The notes under the pieces are model-generated. The model was not told the origin of the DNA and did not search any database. It was given only the letters and a program-made list of their open reading frames with translations. A stretch of DNA of 64,000 nt from Parvibaculaceae bacterium (GTDB taxonomy: Bacteria; Pseudomonadota; Alphaproteobacteria; Parvibaculales; Parvibaculaceae), in NCBI GenBank assembly GCA_019636015.1, contig JAHBYJ010000001.1:1302001-1366000 (forward strand), in the 5' to 3' direction. Position 1 is the first letter of the stretch. Each line of letters begins with the position of its first letter. Made by a program: the position numbers and the translations under genes. This document shows, one piece after another, positions 33,445-42,328 of the stretch.

Positions 33445-33566
33445 GTGCCTTCTCCGTGCGTTGGGAAAGCGCAGCAGCCTGGCACGGCTTTCCAGCCCCG
33501 AAAAGCTTCCCCGTCGCCAACCCTCGCACTTCCCCCTATAATCGCCTCCCAGCCCCCGGGGACGCC

Positions 33567-34907
33567 ATGCTCTCGAACATCATCATCCTGCTCGTTCTGA
33601 TCCTTTTGAACGGGTTTTTCGCGATGTCGGAAATGGCGGTCGTCTCCTCGCGCCGCCAGCGCCTGCAGGCGCTTCTCGCCCGGCGCAAGCAGTCAGGCGC
33701 GCCGCACACGGGCGCCGAAACCGCACTTCAACTCAACACCGAGCCCGGCCGTTTCCTCTCTGTCGTCCAGATCGGCATCACGCTGGTCGGCGTCTTCGCC
33801 GGTGCCTTTGGCGGGGCGACGCTCGCCGGACCCATCGGCGAGATGATGGCGGACTGGCCGATGATCGGCCCATGGGCCGAGCCCGCCGCTTTCGGGCTTA
33901 TCGTCGTCGCCATCACCTATCTGTCGCTCATCCTTGGCGAACTCGTGCCGAAGCGCATTGCGCTCTCCAATCCTGAGGCCATCGCCGCCGCGATCGCCTG
34001 GCCCATGAGCCGCCTCTCTCGGATGCTTTCGCCCGCCGTCACCTTGCTTTCCTGGTCCACGGAAGCCGTGCTCAAGGTCTATGGTTTTACGGGTCGAGAG
34101 GTGCCGAAGGTCACGGAAGACGAAATCCGCCACCTGATCGAGGAAGGCGCGGCGGCCGGCGCCATTGAAGGGGTCGAACGCGACATCGTGAACCGCGTCT
34201 TCCATCTGGGCGACACGCGCGTGGCGGAGATCATGACGCCGCGCGTGCAGCTCGTCTGGCTCGATGTGGCAGAGCCGGTGGAATACAACCTGTCGCTGAT
34301 CCGCCAGCACCAGAAGATGCGCTACCCGGTGCGCCGAGGCGCGAACGGGCCTTTCGTCGGCATGGTGAGGCTTGAGGACCTCTTTCTCGATCCAGGGACG
34401 AATGACGAACTTCTCGCCCGCATGTCGCCGCCGCTCTACATTCCGCGCACAGCGAGCGTGCTGCGCGCCCTGAGCATCCTGCAGTCGGAAAACATGTTCA
34501 TGGGCTTTGTCATCGACGAATATGGCGATGTCGTCGGCACCATTACCATGTCGGAAATATTCTTCGCCATGATCGGCGATCTCTCCGATCACGCGGCGAA
34601 CAGCAATACGGCGGTTGCCGTCCGCGACGATGGCTCTTTCATCATCGATGGCGTCGTCTCGGTGGACGAAGTGCGGCGCCTGCTCAAGATCCAGAAACTG
34701 CCGGGCGACGAAAGCCCGGAGGTGAACACGCTTGCCGGCGTCATGTTCAACTGGTTCGGACGCCTGCCGACCGAAGGCGACTATTTCGCCTGGAACGGCT
34801 ACCGCTTCGAAATCGTAGATATGGACGGACCCCGCATCGACAAGGTGCTCGTCGTCCCGGCGCAGAACCTGCCGATCGGCGCGGCGCTCGCCCGCAGCGC
34901 GGACTGA
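33567..34907 (+). CDS. HlyC/CorC-family (CNNM/UPF0053) transporter-like protein
   Basis: A 446-residue protein. An N-terminal DUF21 membrane domain has about four hydrophobic segments (LSNIIILLVLILLNGFFAMSEMAVV; 'LSLILGELVPKRIAL'). Two CBS domains occupy about 205-330 (MTPRVQLVWLDV; 'GFVIDEYGDVVGTITM'). A C-terminal CorC_HlyC domain ends the chain ('DGVVSVDEVRRLL', 'FEIVDMDGPRIDKVLV'). Relatives are linked to magnesium or cobalt efflux and membrane stress. The ATG at 33567 is chosen because the membrane domain begins here. It converges with the FAD-oxidase gene, 2 bp apart. Confidence 0.92.
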   Translation: MLSNIIILLVLILLNGFFAMSEMAVVSSRRQRLQALLARRKQSGAPHTGAETALQLNTEPGRFLSVVQIGITLVGVFAGAFGGATLAGPIGEMMADWPMIGPWAEPAAFGLIVVAITYLSLILGELVPKRIALSNPEAIAAAIAWPMSRLSRMLSPAVTLLSWSTEAVLKVYGFTGREVPKVTEDEIRHLIEEGAAAGAIEGVERDIVNRVFHLGDTRVAEIMTPRVQLVWLDVAEPVEYNLSLIRQHQKMRYPVRRGANGPFVGMVRLEDLFLDPGTNDELLARMSPPLYIPRTASVLRALSILQSENMFMGFVIDEYGDVVGTITMSEIFFAMIGDLSDHAANSNTAVAVRDDGSFIIDGVVSVDEVRRLLKIQKLPGDESPEVNTLAGVMFNWFGRLPTEGDYFAWNGYRFEIVDMDGPRIDKVLVVPAQNLPIGAALARSAD

Positions 34908-34909
34908 GA

Positions 34910-36322
34910 TCAAACGACCTTCCCCGGATTGAGAATGCCCTTCGGGTCGAGAGCCCGTTTCAGGCTGCGCATCAGGTCCATTTCGACGGGCGATTTCGTG
35001 GCCGCGATCTCCTCGCGCTTCAACTGACCGACGCCATGCTCCGCGCTGATCGACCCGCCCATCTCGCGGACGATGCCGTGAACGATCCCGTTCATCTCGC
35101 CCCAGAGATCGAGGAAGGCCTGCTTTTCCATCGCCACCGGCTGGCTGAGATTGAAATGAACATTGCCGTCGCCGATATGGCCGAAGGCGACGACGCGTAC
35201 GCCGGGCAGCCGCTCATCCACCGCCTTTTCGGCGCGGGCGATGAAGACGCCCATGCTGGAGACCGGCACCGAAACGTCATGCTTGATGCTGCCGCCCTCG
35301 AGGCGCTGCACGTCGGAGAGGCTTTCGCGCAACCGCCAGAAATCGGCGCGCTGCGTTTCCGATTGCGCGATGGCCGCGTCCGTCACCAGCCCCTGTTGGA
35401 GACCTTCCTTGAGCGAGGCTTCCATCGCTTCGTCGAGATGCGCCCGTGTGCCCGCCGTCATTTCGATCAGCACATACCAGGGCGAGCGGTCGGCGAGCGG
35501 GTCCGTTGCACCTTCTAGATGCGTCGTCACGAAATCGAGGCCGATGCGCGGCACGAGTTCGAAGGTCGAGACTTGCCCGCCGGAAACGCTGTCGGCGATG
35601 CGGAGCAGGCTTACCGCCGCATCGACGCTCGGCACGGCGGCGAAGGCGGTCGAGACGGCTTCCGGCCGCGGAAAGAGCTTCAGCACGGCGGCGGTGATGA
35701 TGCCGAGCGTGCCTTCCGATCCGAGAAAGAGATGGCGAAGGTCATAGCCCGTATTGTCCTTCCGGAGGCCGGTGAGCCCGTTCCAGACATCGCCATTGGC
35801 GAGCACCACTTCGAGGCCGAGCACGAGGTCGCGCGCATTGCCATAGCGCAGCACCTGCGTGCCGCCCGCATTGGAGGCGAGATTGCCGCCGATCTGGCAG
35901 CTGCCTTCGGAGGCGAGACTGAGCGGGAACAACCGGCCGGCCTTTTCCGCTTCCGCCTGCACTTCGGCGAGCGTCACGCCCGCTTCCACGGTGAGCGTGT
36001 TGTTGGCGCTGTCGATGGCGCGAACGCGGTTCATGCGGGAAAGCGAGAGGATGATCGCATCGCCGCTGCCATCCGGTATCTGCCCGCCGACAAGCCCCGT
36101 ATTCCCGCCCTGCGGCACGACCGGCACACCGGCCTCATGCGCAATCCGCATGATGGCGGACACTTCTTCCGTCGAGGCAGGCTTCAGTACCGCCGCCGCC
36201 CGCCCGTAAAACAGCTCCCGCCGTTCTTCGAGATAGGGCGCCATGTCGCGCTCGTCGCCGATGAAGCCCTTGGGGCCGGTGACGGCTTTCAGCTTTGCGA
36301 GGATGTCGGGTGCGGGTTTCAT
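34910..36322 (-). CDS. FAD-linked oxidase, GlcD/D-2-hydroxyglutarate-dehydrogenase type
   Basis: A 470-residue PCMH-type flavoprotein. The FAD site is VVPQGGNTGLVGGQIPDG, with 'SCQIGGNLASNAGG' and 'FLGSEGTLGIITAAVLKLFP'. The C-terminal FAD-oxidase_C domain contains VVAFGHIGDGNVHFN (metal-binding His) and 'SISAEHGVGQLKREE'. These are hallmarks of D-2-hydroxyacid dehydrogenases that pass electrons to a quinone or ETF. D-2-hydroxyglutarate or D-lactate is likely. The serine hydrolase gene lies 12 bp upstream on the same strand. Confidence 0.92.
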   Translation of the reverse strand: MKPAPDILAKLKAVTGPKGFIGDERDMAPYLEERRELFYGRAAAVLKPASTEEVSAIMRIAHEAGVPVVPQGGNTGLVGGQIPDGSGDAIILSLSRMNRVRAIDSANNTLTVEAGVTLAEVQAEAEKAGRLFPLSLASEGSCQIGGNLASNAGGTQVLRYGNARDLVLGLEVVLANGDVWNGLTGLRKDNTGYDLRHLFLGSEGTLGIITAAVLKLFPRPEAVSTAFAAVPSVDAAVSLLRIADSVSGGQVSTFELVPRIGLDFVTTHLEGATDPLADRSPWYVLIEMTAGTRAHLDEAMEASLKEGLQQGLVTDAAIAQSETQRADFWRLRESLSDVQRLEGGSIKHDVSVPVSSMGVFIARAEKAVDERLPGVRVVAFGHIGDGNVHFNLSQPVAMEKQAFLDLWGEMNGIVHGIVREMGGSISAEHGVGQLKREEIAATKSPVEMDLMRSLKRALDPKGILNPGKVV

Positions 36323-36334
36323 GCGTCCCTCTTA

Positions 36335-37717
36335 TCACACCCGCTTGTGGGCGCGGACGCCCGAATGGAGCCAGCGGGCGCGGCCGGTGCCATCGTCGCC
36401 TAGAAAGTGCCAGCTCTGCGGCAGCGTCATGCCGGGCGGGACACCGAGGAAGAGTTCGGTATTCGCCGGCTCGAGGGAAATACGCTTCGGCCCGCCGGAC
36501 ATGACGGCATAGTCCGGCGCGGGCGTGACGGTGGCGATGAGTTTGCCTCCTTCTTCCGTTACTTCGATCTCCTCCATCGTGTTTGCATAGCGACCGAGAT
36601 AGCGCGCCGGGGCGACGGCCAATGCGGCGTCGGGTTTCGGCGGTGCGGGCGGTGCGACCCCGGCGGCGTCCGAGAAGATGTCGCGGATCAGCCGGTCGGC
36701 TAGCGCCTTGCCATTGCCGCCATTGGTGAGGAGGCAGAAGGCGGTGCCGCTTGCCGGGTGATAGCGCGCCCAGGCCGCCTGGCCGATGGTCGAGCCGTCA
36801 TGGCCGAACACTTCGTAGGTGCCGTCGCCATCCCAGTCCCACATGAACGTGGCAAGCCCGATGGCGTCGATGTTCATGCCCTTGGGGCAGACGACATTCA
36901 TGCTGTGTATCGCCTGGACGCTTTCCGCCGAGAGAACGCGATTGCCGTTCGGCGCCACGCCGCCCGCCATCATCATCCGCACGAAGGCGATGACGTCGCG
37001 TGCCTTCGCCATCGGCGTTGCGCCCGCAGGCCCGTTCGAGGCGGCGAGATAGGCAATCGGCGTGACGAAGAGCTTGCCCGGGCTACCAAGATGTCCGATC
37101 GCCGTCTGGTAGCGCATCGCCTGTTCCGGCAGCGTCGAGAAGGAAGGCGTGTCGAGCGGCTTCACAAGCCGCTGGCGGATCGCCTTGTCCCATGTCGTGC
37201 CGCACGCAACCTCGATCATGCGGCCTGCGGCGACGAAGCCCGTATTGCAGTAGGAGAAAATCTCGCCGGGCTCATGCACCTGATCGAGCGCGGCCATCAT
37301 CGCCGTGAACCTCGCCACCCGGTCCTCGCCTCGGCCTGCATCCTTGAAATAGTCGCCCATGATGCCGCTGGTATGCGAAAGCAGGTGGCGAAGCGTCACC
37401 TGCGCGGCAACGCTCTCATCCTTCACCTTGAAGTCCGGCAGCATGGTGCGCACAGGCGCATCGAGCGCGAGTTTTCCGTCCTCGACAAGCTGCATGGCGA
37501 GCGCCGCCGTGTAGAGCTTGGTGATGGAGCCGATCTGGAAGAGCGTCTCGGGCGTCGCCGGCACCTCAGTCTCGATATTGCAGACGCCCGCCGCAGCCTC
37601 CGAAAGCGAGTCGTCCGCCCAGACAGCCAGCGATGCCCCCGGCACGCCATAGTCGCGCGTACCTTGGTCGAGCATCTCTTTCAGGCGGGCAGGAGAATGG
37701 GGCATGGGTGCAAACAT
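36335..37717 (-). CDS. beta-lactamase-family serine hydrolase (class C/esterase-like)
   Basis: A 460-residue protein with the serine beta-lactamase/DD-peptidase fold: nucleophile motif SITK (in LFQIGSITKLYTAALAMQLVEDGKLALD), Tyr motif YCNTG, and a late FGHDGSTIGQ segment in place of KTG. 'LRHLLSHTSGIMGDYF' is also conserved. A C-terminal domain of about 90 residues (YLGRYANTMEEIEVTEEGGKL) is lipocalin-like, as in many esterase-type members. There is no signal peptide, so it is probably a cytoplasmic esterase or peptidase rather than a resistance enzyme. Start 37717 or 37705 (in frame) cannot be separated. Confidence 0.88.
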   Translation of the reverse strand: MFAPMPHSPARLKEMLDQGTRDYGVPGASLAVWADDSLSEAAAGVCNIETEVPATPETLFQIGSITKLYTAALAMQLVEDGKLALDAPVRTMLPDFKVKDESVAAQVTLRHLLSHTSGIMGDYFKDAGRGEDRVARFTAMMAALDQVHEPGEIFSYCNTGFVAAGRMIEVACGTTWDKAIRQRLVKPLDTPSFSTLPEQAMRYQTAIGHLGSPGKLFVTPIAYLAASNGPAGATPMAKARDVIAFVRMMMAGGVAPNGNRVLSAESVQAIHSMNVVCPKGMNIDAIGLATFMWDWDGDGTYEVFGHDGSTIGQAAWARYHPASGTAFCLLTNGGNGKALADRLIRDIFSDAAGVAPPAPPKPDAALAVAPARYLGRYANTMEEIEVTEEGGKLIATVTPAPDYAVMSGGPKRISLEPANTELFLGVPPGMTLPQSWHFLGDDGTGRARWLHSGVRAHKRV

Positions 37718-38074
37718 CCTTTGATCTGAGTTGGGCAGATCATACCCCCACTCGCCCTACCCGGGGATAAGTGCGAATTATCTTGCAGATTCAAGCCTAT
37801 TTGCGGAGATCCACGACATACTCGCGATGCAAAGGTCGCGAGGCCAGTCGCCCGGCGCCCCCGACTAGAAAAGTGGCGGGAGAAGAAATAATGGCAAGAA
37901 GTTGGGACATATGATTGGCGGATACGCCTTATTGCGGCGGTGCGAATATCTTCATGCTGAAAATACGCCACACGGGCCTAGACACCGAAATAGGCGCGAT
38001 TATCGCCGGTTTGCTCTTGGTAGCCCGTCGAAGCGAACGAGCGACTGAATATATTGTCGAATCCGTGGGCTCAG
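37718..38074. other. 357-bp gap without a supported gene
   Basis: The sequence becomes richer in A and T from about 37760 onward. Short open frames exist on both strands, but none has a ribosome site, a domain or a normal composition. I saw no hairpin with a T-run. It may hold the promoter of the minus-strand hydrolase gene at 37717. Confidence 0.5.
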
Positions 38075-38461
38075 TCACTCCGACCACTTTCCGCGGCGAT
38101 TGGCCCAATCCAGATACTCGCGTGAGCCCGGCGCAGGACGATCACTGCGTTCTGATTTGCGATGCACATCTTCCCAGCTTTTCGGCAGAAAATTTATGAG
38201 TCTGTAGCCCCCGGCTATTAGCACGGCAGAAAACAACAGAATTGTCAGTGTGTTCGGAGAAATGACACCGAGCAAATAGACAAATCCGGCAATCAGCAAA
38301 ACGCCGACCAGCAAAATTCCCCATCCGATGAGGCGAAAAATCACGGGCAGAAACAGCAGGATCAGAACCGCCAGAATAATCCCGCCTGCGACAGTGACCA
38401 TGTTTCTATCTCTCAAAGACCGTAAGTATTGCAGCGCAGTATTGACAGCAACCAAACCCAT
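38075..38461 (-). CDS. small inner-membrane protein of unknown function
   Basis: A 128-residue protein with two or three hydrophobic helices: MVTVAGGIILAVLILLFLPVIF, 'LIGWGILLVGVLLIAGFVYLLGVI' and TLTILLFSAVLIAGGY. A soluble tail of about 40 charged residues follows (NFLPKSWEDVHRKSERSDRP). I recognise no family. Two starts are possible: 38461 (AAAGG upstream) and 38401, which begins directly at the first helix (GAGAG upstream). The surrounding DNA is AT-richer than the core, which may indicate later acquisition. Confidence 0.65.
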   Translation of the reverse strand: MGLVAVNTALQYLRSLRDRNMVTVAGGIILAVLILLFLPVIFRLIGWGILLVGVLLIAGFVYLLGVISPNTLTILLFSAVLIAGGYRLINFLPKSWEDVHRKSERSDRPAPGSREYLDWANRRGKWSE

Positions 38462-38619
38462 GCAAGCGCCTTTATTTTGAAGCTTTTCTTACCGTCATTG
38501 CAATTGTGCATTTCTCACATTGTGCGGCAAATGCGGTTGCCTTGCAGTTTCCGACCGCTGGCGGGCGGCCCGGTTTGCTTCTAGAGTGCCGCGCGTTTTC
38601 CGAGCCGGAGTTTGCCCCC

Positions 38620-39492
38620 ATGAGCGAAGTCACCTGCGTCGACCACATCATCATCGCCGTCCGCGACCTCAAGGAAGCGGAGAAGGCTTATACGGCGATC
38701 TTCGGCCGCGAGCCCTCCTGGAAGGGCGTTCATCCCGGCGTCGGCACGGGTAACGTCTTGTACCGTCTGAAAAATACCTATGTGGAGCTCTATGCCCCGA
38801 TCGCCGAGGGCGCGAATGCCGATGCGCTGAAGGCCCATCTCGACGCGCATGGCGAAGGGCTCTACGGCATCGTGCTCGGCGTTGCCGATGCCGCCGCCGC
38901 GACCGAAGCCTTCAATGCGCGGGGGCTCAAATCCGGCGCGCCTGTCGACGGCAAGGGCCGCGACGAGGTGACGGGCGCGATCCGCGAATGGCGCACCATC
39001 GCCATGCCGAAGGATGAAGTGCTCGGCCTTTTCATGCTGGGCATCCAGCATCTGAGCCCGGAAGACGCGCTGCCGCCCGCGCCGCTCTCGGCGGGCGTAC
39101 CGGAAGGCGAGGCCGTTTCGGCCTGCGATCATGTCGTCATCATGACGCCCGACGCCGAACGCTGCAAAGCGCTCTTCGGCGGCAAGCTCGGCATCCGCCT
39201 CGCCCTCGACCAGACGAAGCCCGAATGGGGCGTCCGCCAGCTTTTCTTCCGCGCAGGCGGCCTTACCATCGAAGTGGTGGAAGCGCTCGACAAGGAAAAG
39301 GCCCCGAAAAACGAGCGGTTCTGGGGCATCGCCTGGAATGTGGAGTCGGTCGCAGCCGCCACGGCACGGATCGGCAAGGCCGGGCTCGATGTGTCGGAGG
39401 TTCGTGTGGGCCGCAAGCCGGGCACCGAAGTCTCGACCATCCGCAAGCCCACCTGCGGCGTGCCGACACTGCTGATCGGTCAGACTGCCTAA
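38620..39492 (+). CDS. VOC-family (glyoxalase-like) protein, two modules
   Basis: A 290-residue protein with two vicinal-oxygen-chelate halves. The first starts VTCVDHIIIAVRDLKEAEKAYTAIFGREPSW; the second, near residue 165, starts ACDHVVIMTPDAERCKALFGGKLGIRLAL. Each half has the beta-alpha-beta-beta-beta pattern with possible metal His/Glu residues (DHI and VEVVEA). Members include dioxygenases, lyases and antibiotic-binding proteins; the substrate is not predictable. The start at 38620 has GCCGGAG upstream. It converges with the Sua5 gene, overlapping it by 4 bp. Confidence 0.88.
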   Translation: MSEVTCVDHIIIAVRDLKEAEKAYTAIFGREPSWKGVHPGVGTGNVLYRLKNTYVELYAPIAEGANADALKAHLDAHGEGLYGIVLGVADAAAATEAFNARGLKSGAPVDGKGRDEVTGAIREWRTIAMPKDEVLGLFMLGIQHLSPEDALPPAPLSAGVPEGEAVSACDHVVIMTPDAERCKALFGGKLGIRLALDQTKPEWGVRQLFFRAGGLTIEVVEALDKEKAPKNERFWGIAWNVESVAAATARIGKAGLDVSEVRVGRKPGTEVSTIRKPTCGVPTLLIGQTA

Positions 39493-40460
39493 CCCCTCGG
39501 CGCCGCCGCGCGTTTCAGCCGGTCGTTGATCGCCTCGCCGAGCCCTGACATGGGGATGGGCGAGACGGCGATCACGCGGCCTGCCGCCTGGCTGTCGAGC
39601 GCGCGCAGCATGGCGAAGAGGTTGGCCGCAGCTTCCGTGAGGTCGCCGGACGGCGAGAGGTTCATCGAGGTCGCGGCGCGCGGTGCGTCCGGCCCGAAGC
39701 CGAGCAGCGCTTCATCGTTTCCAACTGTCGTCGCATCGAGCCGGAGCGGCGAGCCCGGCGCGTAGTGGCTTTCGAGCTGGCCGGGCGAGGCGCGGCCTTC
39801 CTCGCCGGAACCGGCATCGGCATCCGCAAGCTTTCGCCCGAGAACCTTCTCGATCTCCTCCCGCGCCACGGCGCCGGGGCGGAACAGCGTTGGGACGCCG
39901 TCCGGGAAACCGATCACGGTGGATTCGAGGCCGAGCGGGCATGGGCCGCCATCGATGACGAAGGCAAGTTCCGGCGCGGCACCGAGCCCTTCCATGACAT
40001 GCGCGGCGCTTGTGGGGCTCACCTTGCCGGAGGGGTTCGCGGAAGGCGCGGCGATGGGCCGGCCTGCCGCCTTCAAGAGCGCCTGCGCCACCTCATGGGC
40101 AGGCACGCGCAGCGCCACCGTGTCGAGCCCGGCGCTGACAAGCAGCGAAAGCGGCGTATCGGCGCGCCGGGGCAGCACGAGCGTCAGCCCGCCGGGCCAG
40201 AAGGCGCGGGCGAGCTTTTCCGCCTCGGCATTGAAAACGCAGTGTTTCTCCGCCTCGGCGATATTCGCCAGATGGACGATCAGCGGATTGAAGCGCGGAC
40301 GGCCCTTGGCTTCGAAAATCCGCGCGACCGCCTTGTCATTGGTGGCGTCGGCCCCGAGCCCGTAGACGGTCTCCGTCGGAAAGGCGACGAGCCGCCCCTC
40401 GCGAAGCGCGGCGCCTGCCTTTTCGATCGCATCTGCCGTTGCGCTGAGGCAATCCGCCAC
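39489..40460 (-). CDS. tsaC: L-threonylcarbamoyladenylate synthase (Sua5/YwlC/TsaC)
   Basis: A 323-residue enzyme making threonylcarbamoyl-AMP from threonine, bicarbonate and ATP for tRNA t6A37. The YrdC domain has 'GRLVAFPTETVYGLGADATN', KGRPRFNPLIVH and 'RPIAAPSANPSGKVSPTSA'. A C-terminal Sua5 domain (about 205-323) makes this the long Sua5 form rather than short TsaC. I place the start at GTG 40460 (ADCLSATADAIEKAG), preceded by AAGGAGTGGGTTAC. A longer reading to 40592 has no ribosome site and would intrude on the promoter of the divergent acyl-CoA dehydrogenase gene. Confidence 0.93.
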   Translation of the reverse strand: MADCLSATADAIEKAGAALREGRLVAFPTETVYGLGADATNDKAVARIFEAKGRPRFNPLIVHLANIAEAEKHCVFNAEAEKLARAFWPGGLTLVLPRRADTPLSLLVSAGLDTVALRVPAHEVAQALLKAAGRPIAAPSANPSGKVSPTSAAHVMEGLGAAPELAFVIDGGPCPLGLESTVIGFPDGVPTLFRPGAVAREEIEKVLGRKLADADAGSGEEGRASPGQLESHYAPGSPLRLDATTVGNDEALLGFGPDAPRAATSMNLSPSGDLTEAAANLFAMLRALDSQAAGRVIAVSPIPMSGLGEAINDRLKRAAAPRG

Positions 40461-40558
40461 GTAACCCACTCCTTCAACCGGTACACAGGGGCCGGAGAAT
40501 ACAGTAAAACGCCGGAAACGAGCCTTTTCCCGCGCTTTCCGTGTTTGAGGAGCCCTAC

Positions 40559-42328
40559 ATGACATATCGCCCGCCGGTTCGCGACATGGCATTCACGCTG
40601 AACGAGGTGGCCGGGCTTTCCGGCCTCATGGGGCAGGGCGCATTCGAGGATGTTTCGCCCGATCTCGTGCAGTCGGTGATGGAAGAGGGCGCAAAGCTCG
40701 CCGCCGATGTGCTGGCACCGCTGAACCGCGCGGTGGACGGGCATGGCATCGAACTGGGCGAGGGCGGCGTCTCCGTCTATCCGGCGCTGGCGGACGCCTA
40801 CCGGAAATGGGTGGAAGGCGGCTGGGGCAGCCTCGCTGCGACACCGGATTTCGGCGGGCAGGGCCTGCCGACTGCGCTCGCGGTCGCCATGCAGGAAATG
40901 TGGAACGCGGCCTGCATGTCCTTCGGCCTCTGCCCGATCCTGTCGCAAGGCGCCATTGAGGCGCTGACGGCGCATGGCACGGAGGAGCAGAAGCAGCGCT
41001 ATCTGCCGAAGCTCATCTCCGGCGAATGGACCGGCACGATGAACCTGACCGAGCCGCAGGCAGGCTCCGACCTCAATGCGCTGAAGGCGAAGGCCGTGCC
41101 GCAGGGCGACGGCTCATACCTCATCACCGGCACCAAGATCTTCATCACCTATGGCGACCACGACATGGCCGAGAACATCGTCCATCTCGTGCTGGCGCGC
41201 CTGCCGGATGCACCGGCGGGCACGAAGGGCATTTCGCTCTTCCTCGTGCCGAAATTCCTTGTGAACGAGGACGGAACGCTTGGGCTCCGCAACGACGCCC
41301 ATTGCATCGGGCTGGAAGAAAAGCTCGGCATTCATGGCAGCCCCACCTGCGTCATGTCCTACGGCGAGAAGGGCGGCGCCAGAGGCTGGCTCATTGGCGA
41401 AGAGAACCGCGGCCTCGCCTGCATGTTCACCATGATGAACAATGCGCGGCTTCTGGTGGGCACGCAGGGCGTCGCCATTGCCGAAGCCGCCTATCAGCAT
41501 GCGCTCGCCTATGCGAAGGAGCGCAAGCAGGGCAGGCCAGCGGGCTCGGCTTTGCCTGTTGGCGAAATGGCGCCGATCATCGAGCATCCCGATATCCGCC
41601 GCATGCTGCTCACCATGAAGTCGATGACGGATGCGGCACGCGCGATCTGCTATGCGACGGCGGTCGCGATCGACGGTGCGCATGGCGGCAGCAGCGAGGA
41701 AACGCGCCGAGCGGCGCAGGCACGCGCCGACCTGCTGACGCCGATTGCGAAATCCTTCTCGACCGATATCGGCGTCGAGGCGGCCTCCATCGGCGTGCAG
41801 ATCCATGGCGGCATGGGCTTCATCGAGGAAACGGGCGCGGCGCAGTTCTACCGCGATGCGCGCATCCTGCCGATCTATGAAGGCACGAACGGCATTCAGG
41901 CGATCGACCTCGTGACGCGGAAACTGCCGCTCGGCAATGGCGAGGTCGTGCGCGGCTTCATCGCCGAAATGCGCGAGACGGCGAAGGAGGCGCGCTCGTC
42001 GAACGACAAGGTGCTGAGGGGCGTGGGCGCCGCGCTCGACGAGGCGCTCGACACACTCGGCAAGGCGACGGACTACATGCTCGCCAATCTGAAATCCGCG
42101 CCGAACGATTGCCTCGCAGGCGCGACGCCCTATCTGCGCCTCTTCGGCACGGCAGCGGGCGGGCATTATCTCGCGCGCGCCGCGCTGCTGGACAGGGCGG
42201 CCACGGCGCGCCGCGCCATTGCGCAGTTCTATGCCGCGAATATCCTGCCCAATGTGCATGGGCTGCTCGCGCCGGCGACGGCGGGCAACGAAAGCCTCTT
42301 TGCCCTCGCCGTCGACGAGCTCGGCTGA
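40559..42328 (+). CDS. acyl-CoA dehydrogenase, long form with C-terminal extension (FadE/DmdC-like)
   Basis: A 589-residue flavoenzyme. 'GTMNLTEPQAGSDLNALKAKA' and 'LGIHGSPTCVMSYGEKGGA' are the FAD/substrate blocks. 'IGVQIHGGMGFIEETGAAQFYRDARILPIYEGTNGIQAIDLV' carries the catalytic Glu (YEGTNG). A C-terminal extension of about 120 residues marks the group with 3-methylmercaptopropionyl-CoA dehydrogenase and long-chain FadE-like enzymes. It introduces the alpha-beta double bond and passes electrons to ETF. Start ATG 40559 has TGAGGAG. Its stop overlaps the GltS start (TGATG). Confidence 0.92.
   Translation: MTYRPPVRDMAFTLNEVAGLSGLMGQGAFEDVSPDLVQSVMEEGAKLAADVLAPLNRAVDGHGIELGEGGVSVYPALADAYRKWVEGGWGSLAATPDFGGQGLPTALAVAMQEMWNAACMSFGLCPILSQGAIEALTAHGTEEQKQRYLPKLISGEWTGTMNLTEPQAGSDLNALKAKAVPQGDGSYLITGTKIFITYGDHDMAENIVHLVLARLPDAPAGTKGISLFLVPKFLVNEDGTLGLRNDAHCIGLEEKLGIHGSPTCVMSYGEKGGARGWLIGEENRGLACMFTMMNNARLLVGTQGVAIAEAAYQHALAYAKERKQGRPAGSALPVGEMAPIIEHPDIRRMLLTMKSMTDAARAICYATAVAIDGAHGGSSEETRRAAQARADLLTPIAKSFSTDIGVEAASIGVQIHGGMGFIEETGAAQFYRDARILPIYEGTNGIQAIDLVTRKLPLGNGEVVRGFIAEMRETAKEARSSNDKVLRGVGAALDEALDTLGKATDYMLANLKSAPNDCLAGATPYLRLFGTAAGGHYLARAALLDRAATARRAIAQFYAANILPNVHGLLAPATAGNESLFALAVDELG

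Noticed and set aside
36335..37717. Calling this an antibiotic-resistance beta-lactamase
   Set aside because: It has no signal peptide, no KTG motif and an extra lipocalin-like C-terminal domain; an esterase/peptidase relative is more likely.
37915..38199. 94-codon plus-strand frame
   Set aside because: No ribosome site or domain, and it overlaps the 3' end of the minus-strand membrane protein gene.
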